A DNA stretch of 55,475 bases from Gemmataceae bacterium (GTDB taxonomy: Bacteria > Planctomycetota > Planctomycetia > Gemmatales > Gemmataceae), in NCBI GenBank assembly GCA_009697105.1, contig SIAQ01000020.1, positions 1-55,475 on the forward strand. Direction: 5' to 3'. Of the stretch, positions 9,185 to 18,129 are shown one piece after another (within the stretch, counting starts at the first letter, position 1; each line of letters opens with the position of its first letter). The position numbers and the translations under genes are program-made. The notes under the pieces are model-generated. The model saw only the letters and a list, made by a program, of their open reading frames with translations. It had not been told where the DNA came from and made no database searches.

Positions 9185-10567
9185 TCAGCTCAAGCCGAGA
9201 TGAGCGAGTATGAGCCGATAGACATCCGTTTGCTCGATTTGTTCAGGCGCTGGCCCAGTGCCGATCATCACCGGCTGATCGAGCGGCTCTTTCATGCGAA
9301 GCCCGTGGCTACCGCGCACAAGCGTCGCATCGAGCGGGATCACATCGACCAAAGTGCGCACGCCGAGCTTTTTCATGAGGATCTTCGCGATGGCCCGGCC
9401 TTTGCCCCACATCAATTGGGGATCGAAGAACAGTTCGCACGGATCGTAGCCTGGCTTGCGATGAATATCGACAGTGCGCGCATAGTCCGGGGCGAGGCGA
9501 TCATTGAGCCAAAACGGATATGCGAACCACGAATCCGCCTTTGCCAAGGCGACGAAATCCCCTGCCCTGTCGTGGTCCAATCCGATCTCCGCTCGCTGCG
9601 GGCCCACATAGACACGATCAATACCTGGCTGTTGTGCCAACAATTCGCGAACCCGTTCGGTTTGCTTACGATCATTGACGTAAATATGCGCCAGCTGATG
9701 ATCGCAAACGGCGAAGGCGGCACTTGCGTACATATCCAGTTGTTCGCCGAAGGGACTCGGACGCGCGACCAAGAGACCCGCCTGGCGCAGAATCCGATTT
9801 GGAAAAATCGGCCGTGACACCTGCACGTGCGTAGTTTCATTCACGACCCACACCGCTGCCCCGACGCGTTTCGCAGCGTCGAGGACAGGTCCGCAAGCAT
9901 CATCTAATTCGGCGACGAGCTTTTTCCAATCGCAATGCGCAGGGCCGATTCGCTGCGGTTCGTAGTCGAGATGCGGAAGATAAACGAGCGTCAAGGTTGG
10001 CGGCCCACCGTCGGCCAGCAGCACCTCCGCGCTGGCGCTGCCGATCCATTGGCTGCACGGCAAGCCGGCCATCGGGCCCCAGAACGTGGGGAACGGGAAT
10101 TTGCCCAACTTGCCCGTTAACCTGGCCGCCCACGCTTCGGGATAGGTTTGAATGTCGAACGCTTTGCTGCCATCCGCTCCATAGTGCGGCTTGGGTGTGA
10201 CGGCAATATCGACGGCCGCACCTTGATTGAACCACCAGAATAACTTCGCACAGGAAAAACTCTTATTTCGTGCGGCAGCCTCGCGGCGAGCGGTGACATA
10301 GATCGGCTCCGCCTGAATGAGGCGATTCGATTGCTGCCAAAACCGGACTTCTTGCGTGTCGCGAAAAAGCCAGCCATTGCCCACGATGCCGTGCTCGGTC
10401 GGCAGCTTGCCCGTGAGCATCGACGCCTGTACCGAGCATGTGACGGAGGGCAGTATTTCGTTCAGCGGACGATGCCATTGCGCCTCCGCCAAGGCGTGCA
10501 AACGTGGCGCGAACGGAAGCAATCGCGACGTGAGACCAACGGTATTCAGAACGACGAGCGGTTGCAT
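9185..10567 (-). CDS. Alkaline phosphatase-like / type I phosphodiesterase family protein
   Basis: 460 residues. The N terminus VVLNTVGLTSRLL, then EILPSVTCSVQASMLTGK with the PS-x-T-C nucleophile region and PTEHGIVGNGW, matches the nucleotide pyrophosphatase/phosphodiesterase branch of the alkaline phosphatase superfamily. Other family marks are YLPHLDYEPQRIG near 215, VVNETTHV near 262, and the C-terminal GSHGLR segment, where Asp/His metal ligands normally sit. No signal peptide. A relative occurs in the ebo cluster of other bacteria, but none of the other ebo genes are here. It ends 123 bases upstream of the kinase start, same strand. Confidence 0.8.
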   Translation of the reverse strand: MQPLVVLNTVGLTSRLLPFAPRLHALAEAQWHRPLNEILPSVTCSVQASMLTGKLPTEHGIVGNGWLFRDTQEVRFWQQSNRLIQAEPIYVTARREAAARNKSFSCAKLFWWFNQGAAVDIAVTPKPHYGADGSKAFDIQTYPEAWAARLTGKLGKFPFPTFWGPMAGLPCSQWIGSASAEVLLADGGPPTLTLVYLPHLDYEPQRIGPAHCDWKKLVAELDDACGPVLDAAKRVGAAVWVVNETTHVQVSRPIFPNRILRQAGLLVARPSPFGEQLDMYASAAFAVCDHQLAHIYVNDRKQTERVRELLAQQPGIDRVYVGPQRAEIGLDHDRAGDFVALAKADSWFAYPFWLNDRLAPDYARTVDIHRKPGYDPCELFFDPQLMWGKGRAIAKILMKKLGVRTLVDVIPLDATLVRGSHGLRMKEPLDQPVMIGTGPAPEQIEQTDVYRLILAHLGLS

Positions 10568-10593
10568 GGATGGTTACTAGCGCCCCGTCCAGA

Positions 10594-10780
10594 CTAAATT
10601 TCCGGGTAAAGCCGCTTCAATTTGAGCCTCGCCTTGTCGATGGTGAATTGCCAACCGACGGCTCGTTGCTTCTTGTTGACACGGGTTGACCAGGCGGCAA
10701 TTTCGGATTGCAGCGTCTCGATGTCGCCGATCCGTGGGTCCTTCAAACATTGGCTGGTCACTCAACTCGCACGCCGCGTT
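10594..10780 (-). pseudogene. Remnant of an IS630-type transposase (C-terminal end)
   Basis: Reading the minus strand down to the TAG at 10594-10596 gives the typical end of an IS630-family transposase: IGDIETLQSEIAAWSTRV, then VGWQFTIDKARLKLKRLYP. The upstream part (NAACELS, corresponding to the family's NxAExELS segment) is in another frame, and a stop lies between, so a short deletion or frameshift has occurred. The catalytic N-terminal part is gone. No inverted terminal repeat or target duplication was identified. Confidence 0.65.
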
Positions 10781-10904
10781 CTTGCGAACCAGCGCCCTCT
10801 CAAAGCCTTCGCAGACAATTGCTTGCCTCACGCTCTGAACCGTCAGCGTCAGCCTATAGCAAGATCAATGGATGAGCGAGATCGCAACATCTAGTTTTGC
10901 TTGC

Positions 10905-10960
10905 GCGCCGGTAGCGTGAGCGACGGTGGTTTTCCTCCGGTCGCTGACGCTCCTGGCTCG
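10905..10960. repeat. Family D-like palindrome, diverged
   Basis: GCCGGTAGCGTGAGCGAC pairs imperfectly with GTCGCTGACGCTCCTGGC. It is related to the GAGCCGGAAGCGTTAGCGAC family. It lies between the transposase remnant and the next gene. Confidence 0.65.
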
Positions 10961-10978
10961 CCGATGTGGTTTTCGTGG

Positions 10979-11452
10979 TTACTTCAATTCTGTGATAATC
11001 AGCGTCGCAGGCGCCGTGTTTTTGCCTAGCGTGCCGACCCAGATGTCGTAACGACCTGATTGCGGAGTGGGGAAGCGCAAGCGGGGATTCAGATTGCCGC
11101 CACTGTCGTCGTCCGCGACGAACTTACCGTTGGGAAGATTGACAAGCAGCGTCGTGTCGGCTTCGGAAGTGGCGCGGATCGTCAATGCGAATTTCCCGGC
11201 GGTGTAGAACAGCTTGAAGTCCGGAGCCTTGGCGATATGCGCGTTGACGCCGCCCTTATCCGTGAGGATCGGCCCGCCCGCAGTCAGTTTCTTGGTGTAG
11301 GGATCTGGCGTGAAGCCCGCTCGCAGCTTAACCGAACCGTACGTTGCCTCTGCGTTCGGATCCTGCGGCTCCACACGGCCAATGCAGAACGTGGCGACGA
11401 GAGCGACGCCCGTCAATCGCAATGCCCAGCCAGCGCTCAACAGATTCTTCAT
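10979..11452 (-). CDS. Small secreted protein, pre-peptidase-like beta domain
   Basis: 157 residues from ATG 11452, preceded by GGAGG at a spacing of 8. An in-frame ATG 15 bases upstream lacks such a site. The N terminus has a hydrophobic signal segment. The C-terminal 100 residues contain LLVNLPNGKFVADDDSGGN and RYDIWVGTL, a pattern like the pre-peptidase C-terminal (PPC) beta-sandwich found at the ends of secreted proteases. Here it stands alone. Function unknown. Confidence 0.65.
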   Translation of the reverse strand: MKNLLSAGWALRLTGVALVATFCIGRVEPQDPNAEATYGSVKLRAGFTPDPYTKKLTAGGPILTDKGGVNAHIAKAPDFKLFYTAGKFALTIRATSEADTTLLVNLPNGKFVADDDSGGNLNPRLRFPTPQSGRYDIWVGTLGKNTAPATLIITELK

Positions 11453-11725
11453 CAGCGGATCCTCCAAAATGACGTGAACCGAACGACGATCGCCAACCCA
11501 CTGTCGACGATCGCAGAATTGAGGAGCGAAGTGAGATGCAGTACGCTCATTGGCGAGCCTGGCATCGACACGTCGCTTGGTATAGTGATGCTATAGGTTG
11601 CCCGAACATGCCGCAAGTAGCCACCGCGACCCTGGGCAGGCGCGACGGCATCCACGCTATCTCTAAAGGCAGCAAGAGTACACCCGTCGATTTGGTGTAA
11701 TCGATGCTGCGATAAAATCACCACC

Positions 11726-12922
11726 TCATTTTAGCAGCGGCAGGCCGAGTCTGCCGCTCGCGCTTTCAACGATTTCGTGATGGTGATCCACTTTGCGGGC
11801 ATCGGTTTTGAACGAGGGATCGCCGGATTGCAACCGCCCGGCGGTGCGTTCCTCCACTTCCCAGATGTCGATTTCCTTCATGAGCGCGTCGACCATTTCG
11901 CTCTCAGGAATCGTATAGAGTTTCTCGCCTCGCTTGAAGATCATGCCTTTCCCACCGCCGGCGGCGATGCCGAGGTCCGCTTCGCGCGCTTCGCCGGGAC
12001 CGTTGACGACACAACCGAGCACACTGATCGTGATTGCCGTTTGGCGACCGGCCAAACGCTGCTCCAACTCGGCGATGATTTTCTCGAGGTCGATTTCGAG
12101 TCGGCCACAGGTCGGGCAGGCGATGATCTCAGGCCGACGCACCCGGCGTTTGGTCGCTTGCAGGATGTCGAACGCGGCGGCGATTTCCGGGACCGGATCG
12201 CCCAGGAGCGAGATGCGGATGGTGTCGCCGATGCCGTCGAGCAACAGTGGGGCCAGGCCGCATGCTGATTTAATGGTGGCATATGGCGCCTTGCCCGCTT
12301 CGGTGATGCCGATGTGCGTCGGATAGTTCGCTTGCTTGGCGTACAGTCGATACGCTTCAACAGCGGTGATTACGTCGCTCGATTTCAGCGAGATGATGAT
12401 GTCGTGATACCCTTCGGACTCGGCGATTTCGATATAGCGTAGGGCGCTGTCGACCATCGCCGGCGGGCACGGGAAGCCGTACTTCATGGCGAATTCGCGT
12501 TCGAGACTGCCGGCGTTGACGCCAATGCGCATCGGGATGCCTTTGTCCTTGGCCTTGCGGACGACCTGGCGAAAGCGATCCATGCCGCCGATGTTGCCCG
12601 GATTGAGGCGTATCTTGTCGATCGGATGATCAAGAGCGGCCAGGGCCATCTTGTGATCGAAGTGAATATCGACGATGAGCGGAATCTTGATCCGCTTTTT
12701 GATCTCGCCAAGCACCGCCGCGTCCTCGGCCTTGGGGACGGTGACGCGCACGAGTTCGCAGCCGGCCTCCTCAAGGCGATGAATCTCGGCGACGGTGGCT
12801 TCGATGTTGTAGGTGTCGGGCGTGGTCATCGACTGCACGATGATCGGATAATCGCCGCCAACGGGCACGCCGCCGACCGTGACGACGCGGGTTTTGTGGC
12901 GAGTGAAGGGGTGCTTGTACAT
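11726..12922 (-). CDS. ispG: Flavodoxin/ferredoxin-dependent (E)-4-hydroxy-3-methylbut-2-enyl-diphosphate synthase
   Basis: GcpE/IspG catalyses the penultimate step of the MEP isoprenoid pathway. The start ATG 12922 has GGAG upstream; an open extension to 13150 is rejected because it passes through a palindromic repeat. The 398-residue protein has the TIM-barrel start (RVVTVGGVPVGG), VDIHFDH near 84, and the [4Fe-4S] site CPTCGR (Cys269, Cys272) with GCVVNGPGEA (Cys304, Glu311). All four cluster ligands are present. It lacks the large internal insert of plant/chlamydial forms and has a C-terminal extension of about 40 residues. Its product feeds farnesyl-PP, the substrate of the hpnCDE genes further on. 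Confidence 0.96.
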   Translation of the reverse strand: MYKHPFTRHKTRVVTVGGVPVGGDYPIIVQSMTTPDTYNIEATVAEIHRLEEAGCELVRVTVPKAEDAAVLGEIKKRIKIPLIVDIHFDHKMALAALDHPIDKIRLNPGNIGGMDRFRQVVRKAKDKGIPMRIGVNAGSLEREFAMKYGFPCPPAMVDSALRYIEIAESEGYHDIIISLKSSDVITAVEAYRLYAKQANYPTHIGITEAGKAPYATIKSACGLAPLLLDGIGDTIRISLLGDPVPEIAAAFDILQATKRRVRRPEIIACPTCGRLEIDLEKIIAELEQRLAGRQTAITISVLGCVVNGPGEAREADLGIAAGGGKGMIFKRGEKLYTIPESEMVDALMKEIDIWEVEERTAGRLQSGDPSFKTDARKVDHHHEIVESASGRLGLPLLK

Positions 12923-12980
12923 CGTTGGATCTCCGTAATGATATTCGTTTAGGAAAATCGAATTAACAACTTTCCAATTT

Positions 12981-13048
12981 CGATCTGCCGCTTGCGGCTT
13001 AGCGCTCACGTGGCGCTTTGCGAGCGCTAAGCCGCAAGCGGCAGATCG
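12981..13048. repeat. Family A palindrome, near-perfect copy
   Basis: Arms CGATCTGCCGCTTGCGGCTT and its complement, continuing as AGCGCTC, around a short loop of about 12 bases. This is one of the most complete copies and lies just upstream of ispG. Confidence 0.92.
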
Positions 13049-13118
13049 GGATGTTATTATTTTGGTTTTCCCAAACACTACTCTAATTTTTACCGCAAAC
13101 CTTGAGTCAAGCGCAACT

Positions 13119-13877
13119 TTACGCATCCCACGTTTTGCCGTCCCAGGCAAGAATGCGATTCAGGAAATTCACGACATCGTCCGTGAAGACGCGGAACAAG
13201 GTCTCGCCTTTCTCGGCGGTGGCATGGCGAGGATCGCCGATGTGGCCCGGCACGGTGCGGTCTTTCGTGATCCACGCGCGATTCGCCGGCGCGAAACCAC
13301 CGGCGAACGAGACTTCGCTGACTTTGGTCAAATCGCCGACGAGATGCGGCGCGATGCGCAACATCATCGAGGTTTCCCATTCGCAAGCATGGCCCATTTG
13401 TGTTTGCTTGAGCGACTTATCGATTTCGAAGGGCTTGCCGCCAAGTGTCCAATAGGTGGTGCTGACAAGTAGCAAGTCGCTGCGATCGCGCACTTTTTGA
13501 CGCAGTTCGAATAGCGCCTGCTGAGCGGGCACGATATTGCCGCCGTGACCATTGACGAACACGATGCGTTTGAAACCGTGGAACATCATGTTCTCGGCCA
13601 GGTCGATGAGCATATCCATGTAAACACGCGGCGAGGCCGAGAGTGTGCCGGCGAAATCGAGGTGGTGGTGCGAATTGCCCAGCCACATCAACGGCGTGAA
13701 CAGCACCTTGTCGCCGAGTTTCTCTTTCGTTCGCCGAATTACTTCGCCGAGCAGCATACTATCGGTAAACACCGGCATGTGATGGCCGTGCTGCTCCAAC
13801 GCGGCGATCGGGATTACCACGGGCGTGTCCTTGGACAAAGCCGCCACGCGCGGCCAGGACATTTCGTAAAGTTCCAT
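13119..13877 (-). CDS. Creatininase family metal-dependent amidohydrolase
   Basis: 252 residues from ATG 13877 with AGGAGA at a spacing of about 8; the longer frame runs into a palindrome. Family marks are PIAALEQHGHHMPVFTD (metal ligands around Glu28, His30/His33 and Asp39), and VFVNGHGGN in the middle. Creatininase-family enzymes open cyclic amides; members also act in riboflavin/F420 and mycofactocin pathways, so the substrate cannot be named. No pathway partner is adjacent. Confidence 0.88.
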   Translation of the reverse strand: MELYEMSWPRVAALSKDTPVVIPIAALEQHGHHMPVFTDSMLLGEVIRRTKEKLGDKVLFTPLMWLGNSHHHLDFAGTLSASPRVYMDMLIDLAENMMFHGFKRIVFVNGHGGNIVPAQQALFELRQKVRDRSDLLLVSTTYWTLGGKPFEIDKSLKQTQMGHACEWETSMMLRIAPHLVGDLTKVSEVSFAGGFAPANRAWITKDRTVPGHIGDPRHATAEKGETLFRVFTDDVVNFLNRILAWDGKTWDA

Positions 13878-13895
13878 TTGGGTCTCCTTTTCGTT

Positions 13896-13953
13896 TTGCC
13901 GCTTGCGGCTTAGCGCTCGCGTGGCCTTGCGAGCGCTAAGCCGCAAGCGGCAA
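13896..13953. repeat. Family A palindrome
   Basis: Arms TTGCCGCTTGCGGCTTAGCG and its complement around a loop of about 12 bases. It lies between the creatininase-family gene and the SGNH-like gene. Confidence 0.92.
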
Positions 13954-13961
13954 ATGCAATG

Positions 13962-14852
13962 TTATTTCTTGCTCGCCGCCACGCCGCTCAGTGGATGGCT
14001 CGTCACGGCATCCCAGGCGATTTCCTGCAACATGCGATTCAGTGCTTGCGTGGCTTCCGATTTCGCATCGCCCAAACCGGCTGGCACCGGCAGGCCGACG
14101 GGGCTTTTCTGATAGATCGCCGCGTAATGGCAGTACGCCACCAGGACACGCAACGGCGCTGTGGCGTGGCCAATGGGGTCGGTGAAAAGTTCCGATTGCT
14201 TCGTCAGCACCGGAGCCTTCTTGGTTACGATCCGTTCTCGCAGTGTTAATACCGCCTGGCCGACCGGCACGACATAGACCGCACTCGTGTTATATTTCTT
14301 GTTAAGCGAAATCACATGTGTGTCCATGTCTTTGAAATATTGCTCATGCAATTTACGCAACTCGTCGATCGTCGGCTTGTCGTGATCGATGTCTTTTGGC
14401 CGTTTCGAGAATGTTGTGTCATAGATGTCGAACGGCAACCAGAACTCCTGTACGAGCACGCGCACCTTCGGGTTACTTTCCACGGCGAGCTTGACGAAAT
14501 TCCCAATACCATGGTCCGGCAAATGGATCGGCGACATCGTGAAGACATCGACCGTGCCCGCCTTGAGCATTTCCTTCGCTTGATTCTTTTCCGCAGACGT
14601 GCTCTTCGGATCGATCTTGGCCCAATGCTGAATTACGCGAGAACCGCCGATGGCCGATAGGCCGACCTGTTTGTGCTCGGTCAGGCCAGCTTTCTTGGCG
14701 ATGTCGGTCAAGATCGGCGGCATGAAGTAATGGAAGCTATGCCCGGCGGAGAAAACGCGCAGGCCCTTTGAATCCGATTGTGCATGCGCGACCGACACAC
14801 TCGCCAGCGCGAGCACGATCACGAGGCCTACCCAGCGAAAACGCGACAACAT
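13962..14852 (-). CDS. Secreted SGNH-hydrolase-like protein
   Basis: 296 residues with a clear signal peptide (about 1-24, ending AHA-Q). GLRVFSAGHSFHYFM near residue 30 resembles the nucleophile block of SGNH/GDSL hydrolases, where the first conserved Ser follows a beta-strand. The remainder is alpha/beta with VDVFTMSPIHLPDHG in the middle and a C-terminal TSHPLSG, which could hold the Asp/His pair, but I cannot assign the triad. Ends 9 bases past the preceding palindrome. Confidence 0.65.
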   Translation of the reverse strand: MLSRFRWVGLVIVLALASVSVAHAQSDSKGLRVFSAGHSFHYFMPPILTDIAKKAGLTEHKQVGLSAIGGSRVIQHWAKIDPKSTSAEKNQAKEMLKAGTVDVFTMSPIHLPDHGIGNFVKLAVESNPKVRVLVQEFWLPFDIYDTTFSKRPKDIDHDKPTIDELRKLHEQYFKDMDTHVISLNKKYNTSAVYVVPVGQAVLTLRERIVTKKAPVLTKQSELFTDPIGHATAPLRVLVAYCHYAAIYQKSPVGLPVPAGLGDAKSEATQALNRMLQEIAWDAVTSHPLSGVAASKK

Positions 14853-14990
14853 GGTGAACTCTCCCGATAGTAGGGGTTATTTCGGCGATAGTTAATCTAC
14901 GAAACTAGCAGGCGCTCTGGCCCTCTTGACATCGTCCGTACAATGGTAAGAGCGATGGAAATACGCAATCCTTCTGAAGGGTACTTTCTA

Positions 14991-15617
14991 ATGTTCAATT
15001 TGAACGAGCCATTTCGCCTCGATCCCAAGGCGCAACGGGGCAACTACGCCAGACAGCGGCAGATGACGCTGTCCGATTTGCTCATGGAAAACCGCATCAT
15101 CTTCGTCGGCGCCTCGACCGGGAATGGCGGCATCGAGGAAATCTCTGACGTGACTGCCAATATCACGATTCAGCAACTCCTGTTTCTGCAGTATGAAAAT
15201 AAGACCCAAGAAATCCACATGTACATCAACTGCCCCGGCGGCTCGGTGTACTCGACGCTGGCGATTTATGACACGATGCAATTCGTGGAATGCCCCATCG
15301 CCACGTATTGCATGGGCATGGCTGCTTCCGGCGCCGCCATCTTGCTTGCAGCGGGAACGAAGGGCAAACGCTTCGCCCTGCCCAACTCCAAGGTGATGAT
15401 CCACCAGCCGTGGGGCCAAGTCAGTGGCCAAATCACCGACATGGAAATCCAGGCCAAGGAGTTCGACAAAGATCGCATGCGTCTCAACGAAATCCTCGCC
15501 AAACATTGCGGGCAAACCGTCGAGCGTATCGGCCAAGAAACCGAGCGCGACCGCTATTTCACCGCAGCTGAAGCGAAAGAATTCGGCCTCGTCGATGAGG
15601 TGGTTGTCAAGAAATAG
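14991..15617 (+). CDS. clpP: ATP-dependent Clp protease proteolytic subunit (first copy)
   Basis: Serine peptidase subunit that forms the ClpP barrel. I choose ATG 14991, which has GAAGGG at a spacing of 9; ATGs at 14943 and 14955 are possible but have weaker sites. 208 residues. The triad is Ser113 in GMAASGAAI, His138 in VMIHQPWG and Asp187 in TERDRYF. Compared with the second copy it has a longer N terminus (LDPKAQRGNYARQRQMTL) and SG instead of SM after the nucleophile. Planctomycetes often have such diverged extra ClpPs. The second clpP follows after 140 bases. Confidence 0.92.
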   Translation: MFNLNEPFRLDPKAQRGNYARQRQMTLSDLLMENRIIFVGASTGNGGIEEISDVTANITIQQLLFLQYENKTQEIHMYINCPGGSVYSTLAIYDTMQFVECPIATYCMGMAASGAAILLAAGTKGKRFALPNSKVMIHQPWGQVSGQITDMEIQAKEFDKDRMRLNEILAKHCGQTVERIGQETERDRYFTAAEAKEFGLVDEVVVKK

Positions 15618-15632
15618 TTTCAAGTCATATCG

Positions 15633-15680
15633 CCCGCCATTTATGGCGGGTTCCATGGCAAACCCGCTATTAATGGCGGA
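15633..15680. repeat. Family E palindrome between the clpP genes
   Basis: CCCGCCATTTATGGCGGG is itself a palindrome, and ACCCGCTATTAATGGCGGA follows 11 bases later. The CCCGCCATTAATGGCG word recurs at 41600-41649. Confidence 0.8.
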
Positions 15681-15757
15681 CTATCTAGATTCCCTCAACT
15701 TATCCCCTCCGGATGGCCGATTTTACGAAATGGGTCTGGAGGTTTTCGGAGAACGCA

Positions 15758-16348
15758 ATGCCTCTGATTCCCTATGTTGTTGAAGGCGGCGGACGCGAAG
15801 AACGGGTTTTCGACATCTACAGCCGACTGCTGAAAGATCGCATCATCTTTCTGCAGGGCGAAGTCAACGACGACAGCGCAAGCCTGATCGTCGCGCAGAT
15901 GCTCTACCTGCAATTCGACGAGCCGAAGAAGGACATCAACCTGTACATCAACAGTCCCGGCGGGTCGGTGACGGCGGGCTTGAGCATTTACGACACGATG
16001 CAGTTTATCAGCTGCGACGTGGCCACGTACTGCATTGGTCAGGCTGCCAGCATGGGCGCTGTGCTCCTGTGTGCGGGCACCAAAGGCAAGCGCAATACGC
16101 TGCCTAACTCGCGCATCATGATCCATCAGCCGTTAGGCGGCATGCGCGGCACGACGACCGAGATATTGATTCGCCTGAAGGAAAATCAACGCCTGAAGAA
16201 GGTATTGAACGACATTCTGGTCAAGCACACGGGCAAGACCTACGACCAGATCGAAAAAGATTGCGACCGCGATAATTTCATGTCCTCAGAAGAGGCCAAG
16301 GCGTACGGTCTCGTGGACAATGTGATGACGCGATTGCCGACACCGTAG
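15758..16348 (+). CDS. clpP: ATP-dependent Clp protease proteolytic subunit (second, canonical copy)
   Basis: 196 residues from ATG 15758, chosen because GGAG precedes it and because MPLIPYVVE is the usual ClpP start; the ATG at 15713 is rejected. Triad: Ser98 in GQAASMGA, His123 in MIHQPLGG, Asp172 in DRDNF. Nearly textbook ClpP sequence throughout ([20 protein letters not shown]). It lies tandem with the first clpP and could form mixed rings with it. No clpX or trigger-factor gene is adjacent. Confidence 0.95.
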   Translation: MPLIPYVVEGGGREERVFDIYSRLLKDRIIFLQGEVNDDSASLIVAQMLYLQFDEPKKDINLYINSPGGSVTAGLSIYDTMQFISCDVATYCIGQAASMGAVLLCAGTKGKRNTLPNSRIMIHQPLGGMRGTTTEILIRLKENQRLKKVLNDILVKHTGKTYDQIEKDCDRDNFMSSEEAKAYGLVDNVMTRLPTP

Positions 16349-16350
16349 TA

Positions 16351-16430
16351 TTTCGTTTCTGCCGCTTGCCGCTTGCGGCTTAGTGCTCGCTGAGATTTTT
16401 CGAGCGCTCAGCCGCAAGCGGAAAACGAAA
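16351..16430. repeat. Family A palindrome with extended arms
   Basis: TTTCGTTT...AAACGAAA extends the core CGCTTGCGGCTTAGTGCTCG pairing. The left arm carries a duplicated GCCGCTT. It follows the second clpP and may terminate it. Confidence 0.88.
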
Positions 16431-16471
16431 AATGGACGTGCATTGTTTCACTCCAACAAGGGACAAGATCC

Positions 16472-17284
16472 ATGCGGGCAGGATGCCGAGCTTTGTTCTT
16501 GTTCCTTCTTCCGATGCTACTCATATCCAGCATCGGTTGTCGCAATCGCACCGATCTCGTCGAGACTGAACTCCGTACTCGCGAAACGATGTATCGCGAG
16601 GCCATGGCCGATCAGCGCCACTCCGAATCGCGTATCCTCTCGCTACAGCGCGAGATCGAAGCGTTACGCCAGGGAGTCAAGATTCCCGCGGAACAAGCTG
16701 CGCAGACGTTCGGCTTGAAACGCATCACCTTGGGCCGATCGACCGCCGCGCTGGATCATGACAATAAACCCGGCGACGAGTTATTGCAAGTAGTCATCGA
16801 GCCCCGCGACGAGAGCGATCACACGATCAAAGCCCCGGGCACGCTGCAAATCATCGTGCTGGAAATCCACCCCCAAGGCTCGAAGCTGCCGTTATGCCAA
16901 TGGGATATCGACGCGGAGAAGCTTCGGCAAAGCTGGAAGCAGGGACTGCTGAGCACGGGCTACACGCTAACGTTGCCCTGGAAGGTGCTGCCGACGACGG
17001 AGATGGTTCGCGTGGTCGTGCGATTCGTCACGCCGGACCAGCGGCTGTTTGAAGCGGACAAAGACATCAAGGTTCGGCTCGTGCCTGGCGCGGCACAAAA
17101 GCGATTGCAGGGAATGCCGACAAACATTGCGCCATGTCCGCTGCCGGGTTTCGAGACCGCGCCGCCGATCCTTATGCCGATGAATCGTGTGACGCCGAGT
17201 TCGTGGACGCCAGTGTCCGACCCATCGTGGCCACGCAATCCCGGCGGCGGCATTTCTGTGGGTAGGCCGCTGCCCATTCCGTGA
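16472..17284 (+). CDS. Lipoprotein of unknown function with N-terminal coiled coil
   Basis: 270 residues. The signal sequence ends in SSIGC, a lipobox with Cys23. Residues about 28-70 are rich in Glu/Arg/Gln/Leu in a heptad-like pattern, probably a coiled coil. The middle (about 85-200) reads as beta-sandwich with LQIIVLEIHPQGSKLPLCQW and MVRVVVRFVTPD. The tail is Pro-rich. AAGGGA precedes the ATG. I do not recognise the family. A family-D palindrome separates it from the convergent gene. Confidence 0.75.
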   Translation: MRAGCRALFLFLLPMLLISSIGCRNRTDLVETELRTRETMYREAMADQRHSESRILSLQREIEALRQGVKIPAEQAAQTFGLKRITLGRSTAALDHDNKPGDELLQVVIEPRDESDHTIKAPGTLQIIVLEIHPQGSKLPLCQWDIDAEKLRQSWKQGLLSTGYTLTLPWKVLPTTEMVRVVVRFVTPDQRLFEADKDIKVRLVPGAAQKRLQGMPTNIAPCPLPGFETAPPILMPMNRVTPSSWTPVSDPSWPRNPGGGISVGRPLPIP

Positions 17285-17301
17285 AGTCTATTCAATCGCC
17301 A

Positions 17302-17352
17302 AAGAGCCGTAAGCGACGGACAAAATACACCGTCGTTTACGCTTCCGGCTCT
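17302..17352. repeat. Family D palindrome overlapping the end of the TVP38-like gene
   Basis: AGAGCCGTAAGCGACGG pairs with CCGTCGTTTACGCTTCCGGC. Read on the minus strand, the right arm encodes the last codons (EPEA) and the TAA stop of the gene ending at 17337. Confidence 0.85.
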
Positions 17353-18065
17353 GGGTGCGTCGGCTTGCGAACCCACGTCAGCACCTTCCGCAATACAAGC
17401 GGCACCAATCCCAACAAGGCAAACGCAAACAGCATTCCCCACGACACGATATCGCCCGGCGATTCGATTTCGCTCAGTTCACGCCCGGCGTTGACAATCA
17501 TGAACGTTCCTGGCAGCATGCCGATCATGCTCACCCAAAAAAAAGTCCGCACGTGGATCGGCGTCAAACCCATGCCTAGGTTGACAAGAAAAAACGGAAA
17601 GTACGGGATTAGCCGCAACGTGAAGAGATAGTAGGCGCCTTCCCTTGCAACGCCGTCCTGAATTAGTTTGAGCCGAGAACCGAACTTGCGTTCGACCCAA
17701 TCGCGGAACAAGAGTCGGCTGCTCAAAAAGGCAAGCGTCGCGCCACACGTTGCCGCTACGAGCACGACGCCCGTGCCAAGCCAACGCCCGAAAATTGCTC
17801 CCCCGATTAATGATACCGTCGAGGCGATTGGCAGAGATAATGCGGTAACACCGAGATATATAAGAAAGAAAACGGCGATCGCAAGGGGTAAATTGTCGTC
17901 CACCGCTTCACGAAATTCGGTGAGTCGACCGCGTGGGGGGTCCCACGAAAGGTAATCGAGGCCGCCAAAAAAAAAGAAGCCGACGATGCCCGCGATGAAA
18001 ACGATGACAACGCCCAGCCGAATCCAGCAGCGAGACGGCGGTAGATCGGTTACAGGCGTTGACAT
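17337..18065 (-). CDS. TVP38/TMEM64 (VTT domain) inner-membrane protein
   Basis: 242 residues from ATG 18065; a GTG 51 bases upstream is possible but has no better site. An N-terminal helix (GVVIVFIAGIVGFFFF), then a VTT/SNARE-associated domain with LSLPIASTVSLIGGAIFG, the characteristic RLIPYFPFFLVNLGMGL, then GMLPGTFMIVNAG and a C-terminal helix. About five membrane segments. DedA/VTT proteins are linked to lipid scrambling or polyprenyl-phosphate recycling. The last residues and stop come from a family-D repeat. Confidence 0.9.
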   Translation of the reverse strand: MSTPVTDLPPSRCWIRLGVVIVFIAGIVGFFFFGGLDYLSWDPPRGRLTEFREAVDDNLPLAIAVFFLIYLGVTALSLPIASTVSLIGGAIFGRWLGTGVVLVAATCGATLAFLSSRLLFRDWVERKFGSRLKLIQDGVAREGAYYLFTLRLIPYFPFFLVNLGMGLTPIHVRTFFWVSMIGMLPGTFMIVNAGRELSEIESPGDIVSWGMLFAFALLGLVPLVLRKVLTWVRKPTHPEPEA

Positions 18066-18129
18066 GTCAATCCCATCGATTAGCGGCGATGCATAACGGA
18101 GCGCGGTATTGTGCACGTATCGCGGATCG

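Noticed and set aside
9185-10567. Ebo gene cluster
   Set aside because: Only the phosphodiesterase-like member is present; none of the other ebo genes are nearby.
10622-10894. Plus-strand 90-residue frame
   Set aside because: It is the antisense shadow of the transposase remnant.
12923-13150. Longer N terminus for IspG
   Set aside because: It runs through a family-A palindrome, lacks a ribosome site and has no counterpart in IspG proteins.
14926-14944. TTGACA with TACAAT upstream of the first clpP
   Set aside because: The two boxes are only 7 bases apart, so they cannot form one sigma-70 promoter.
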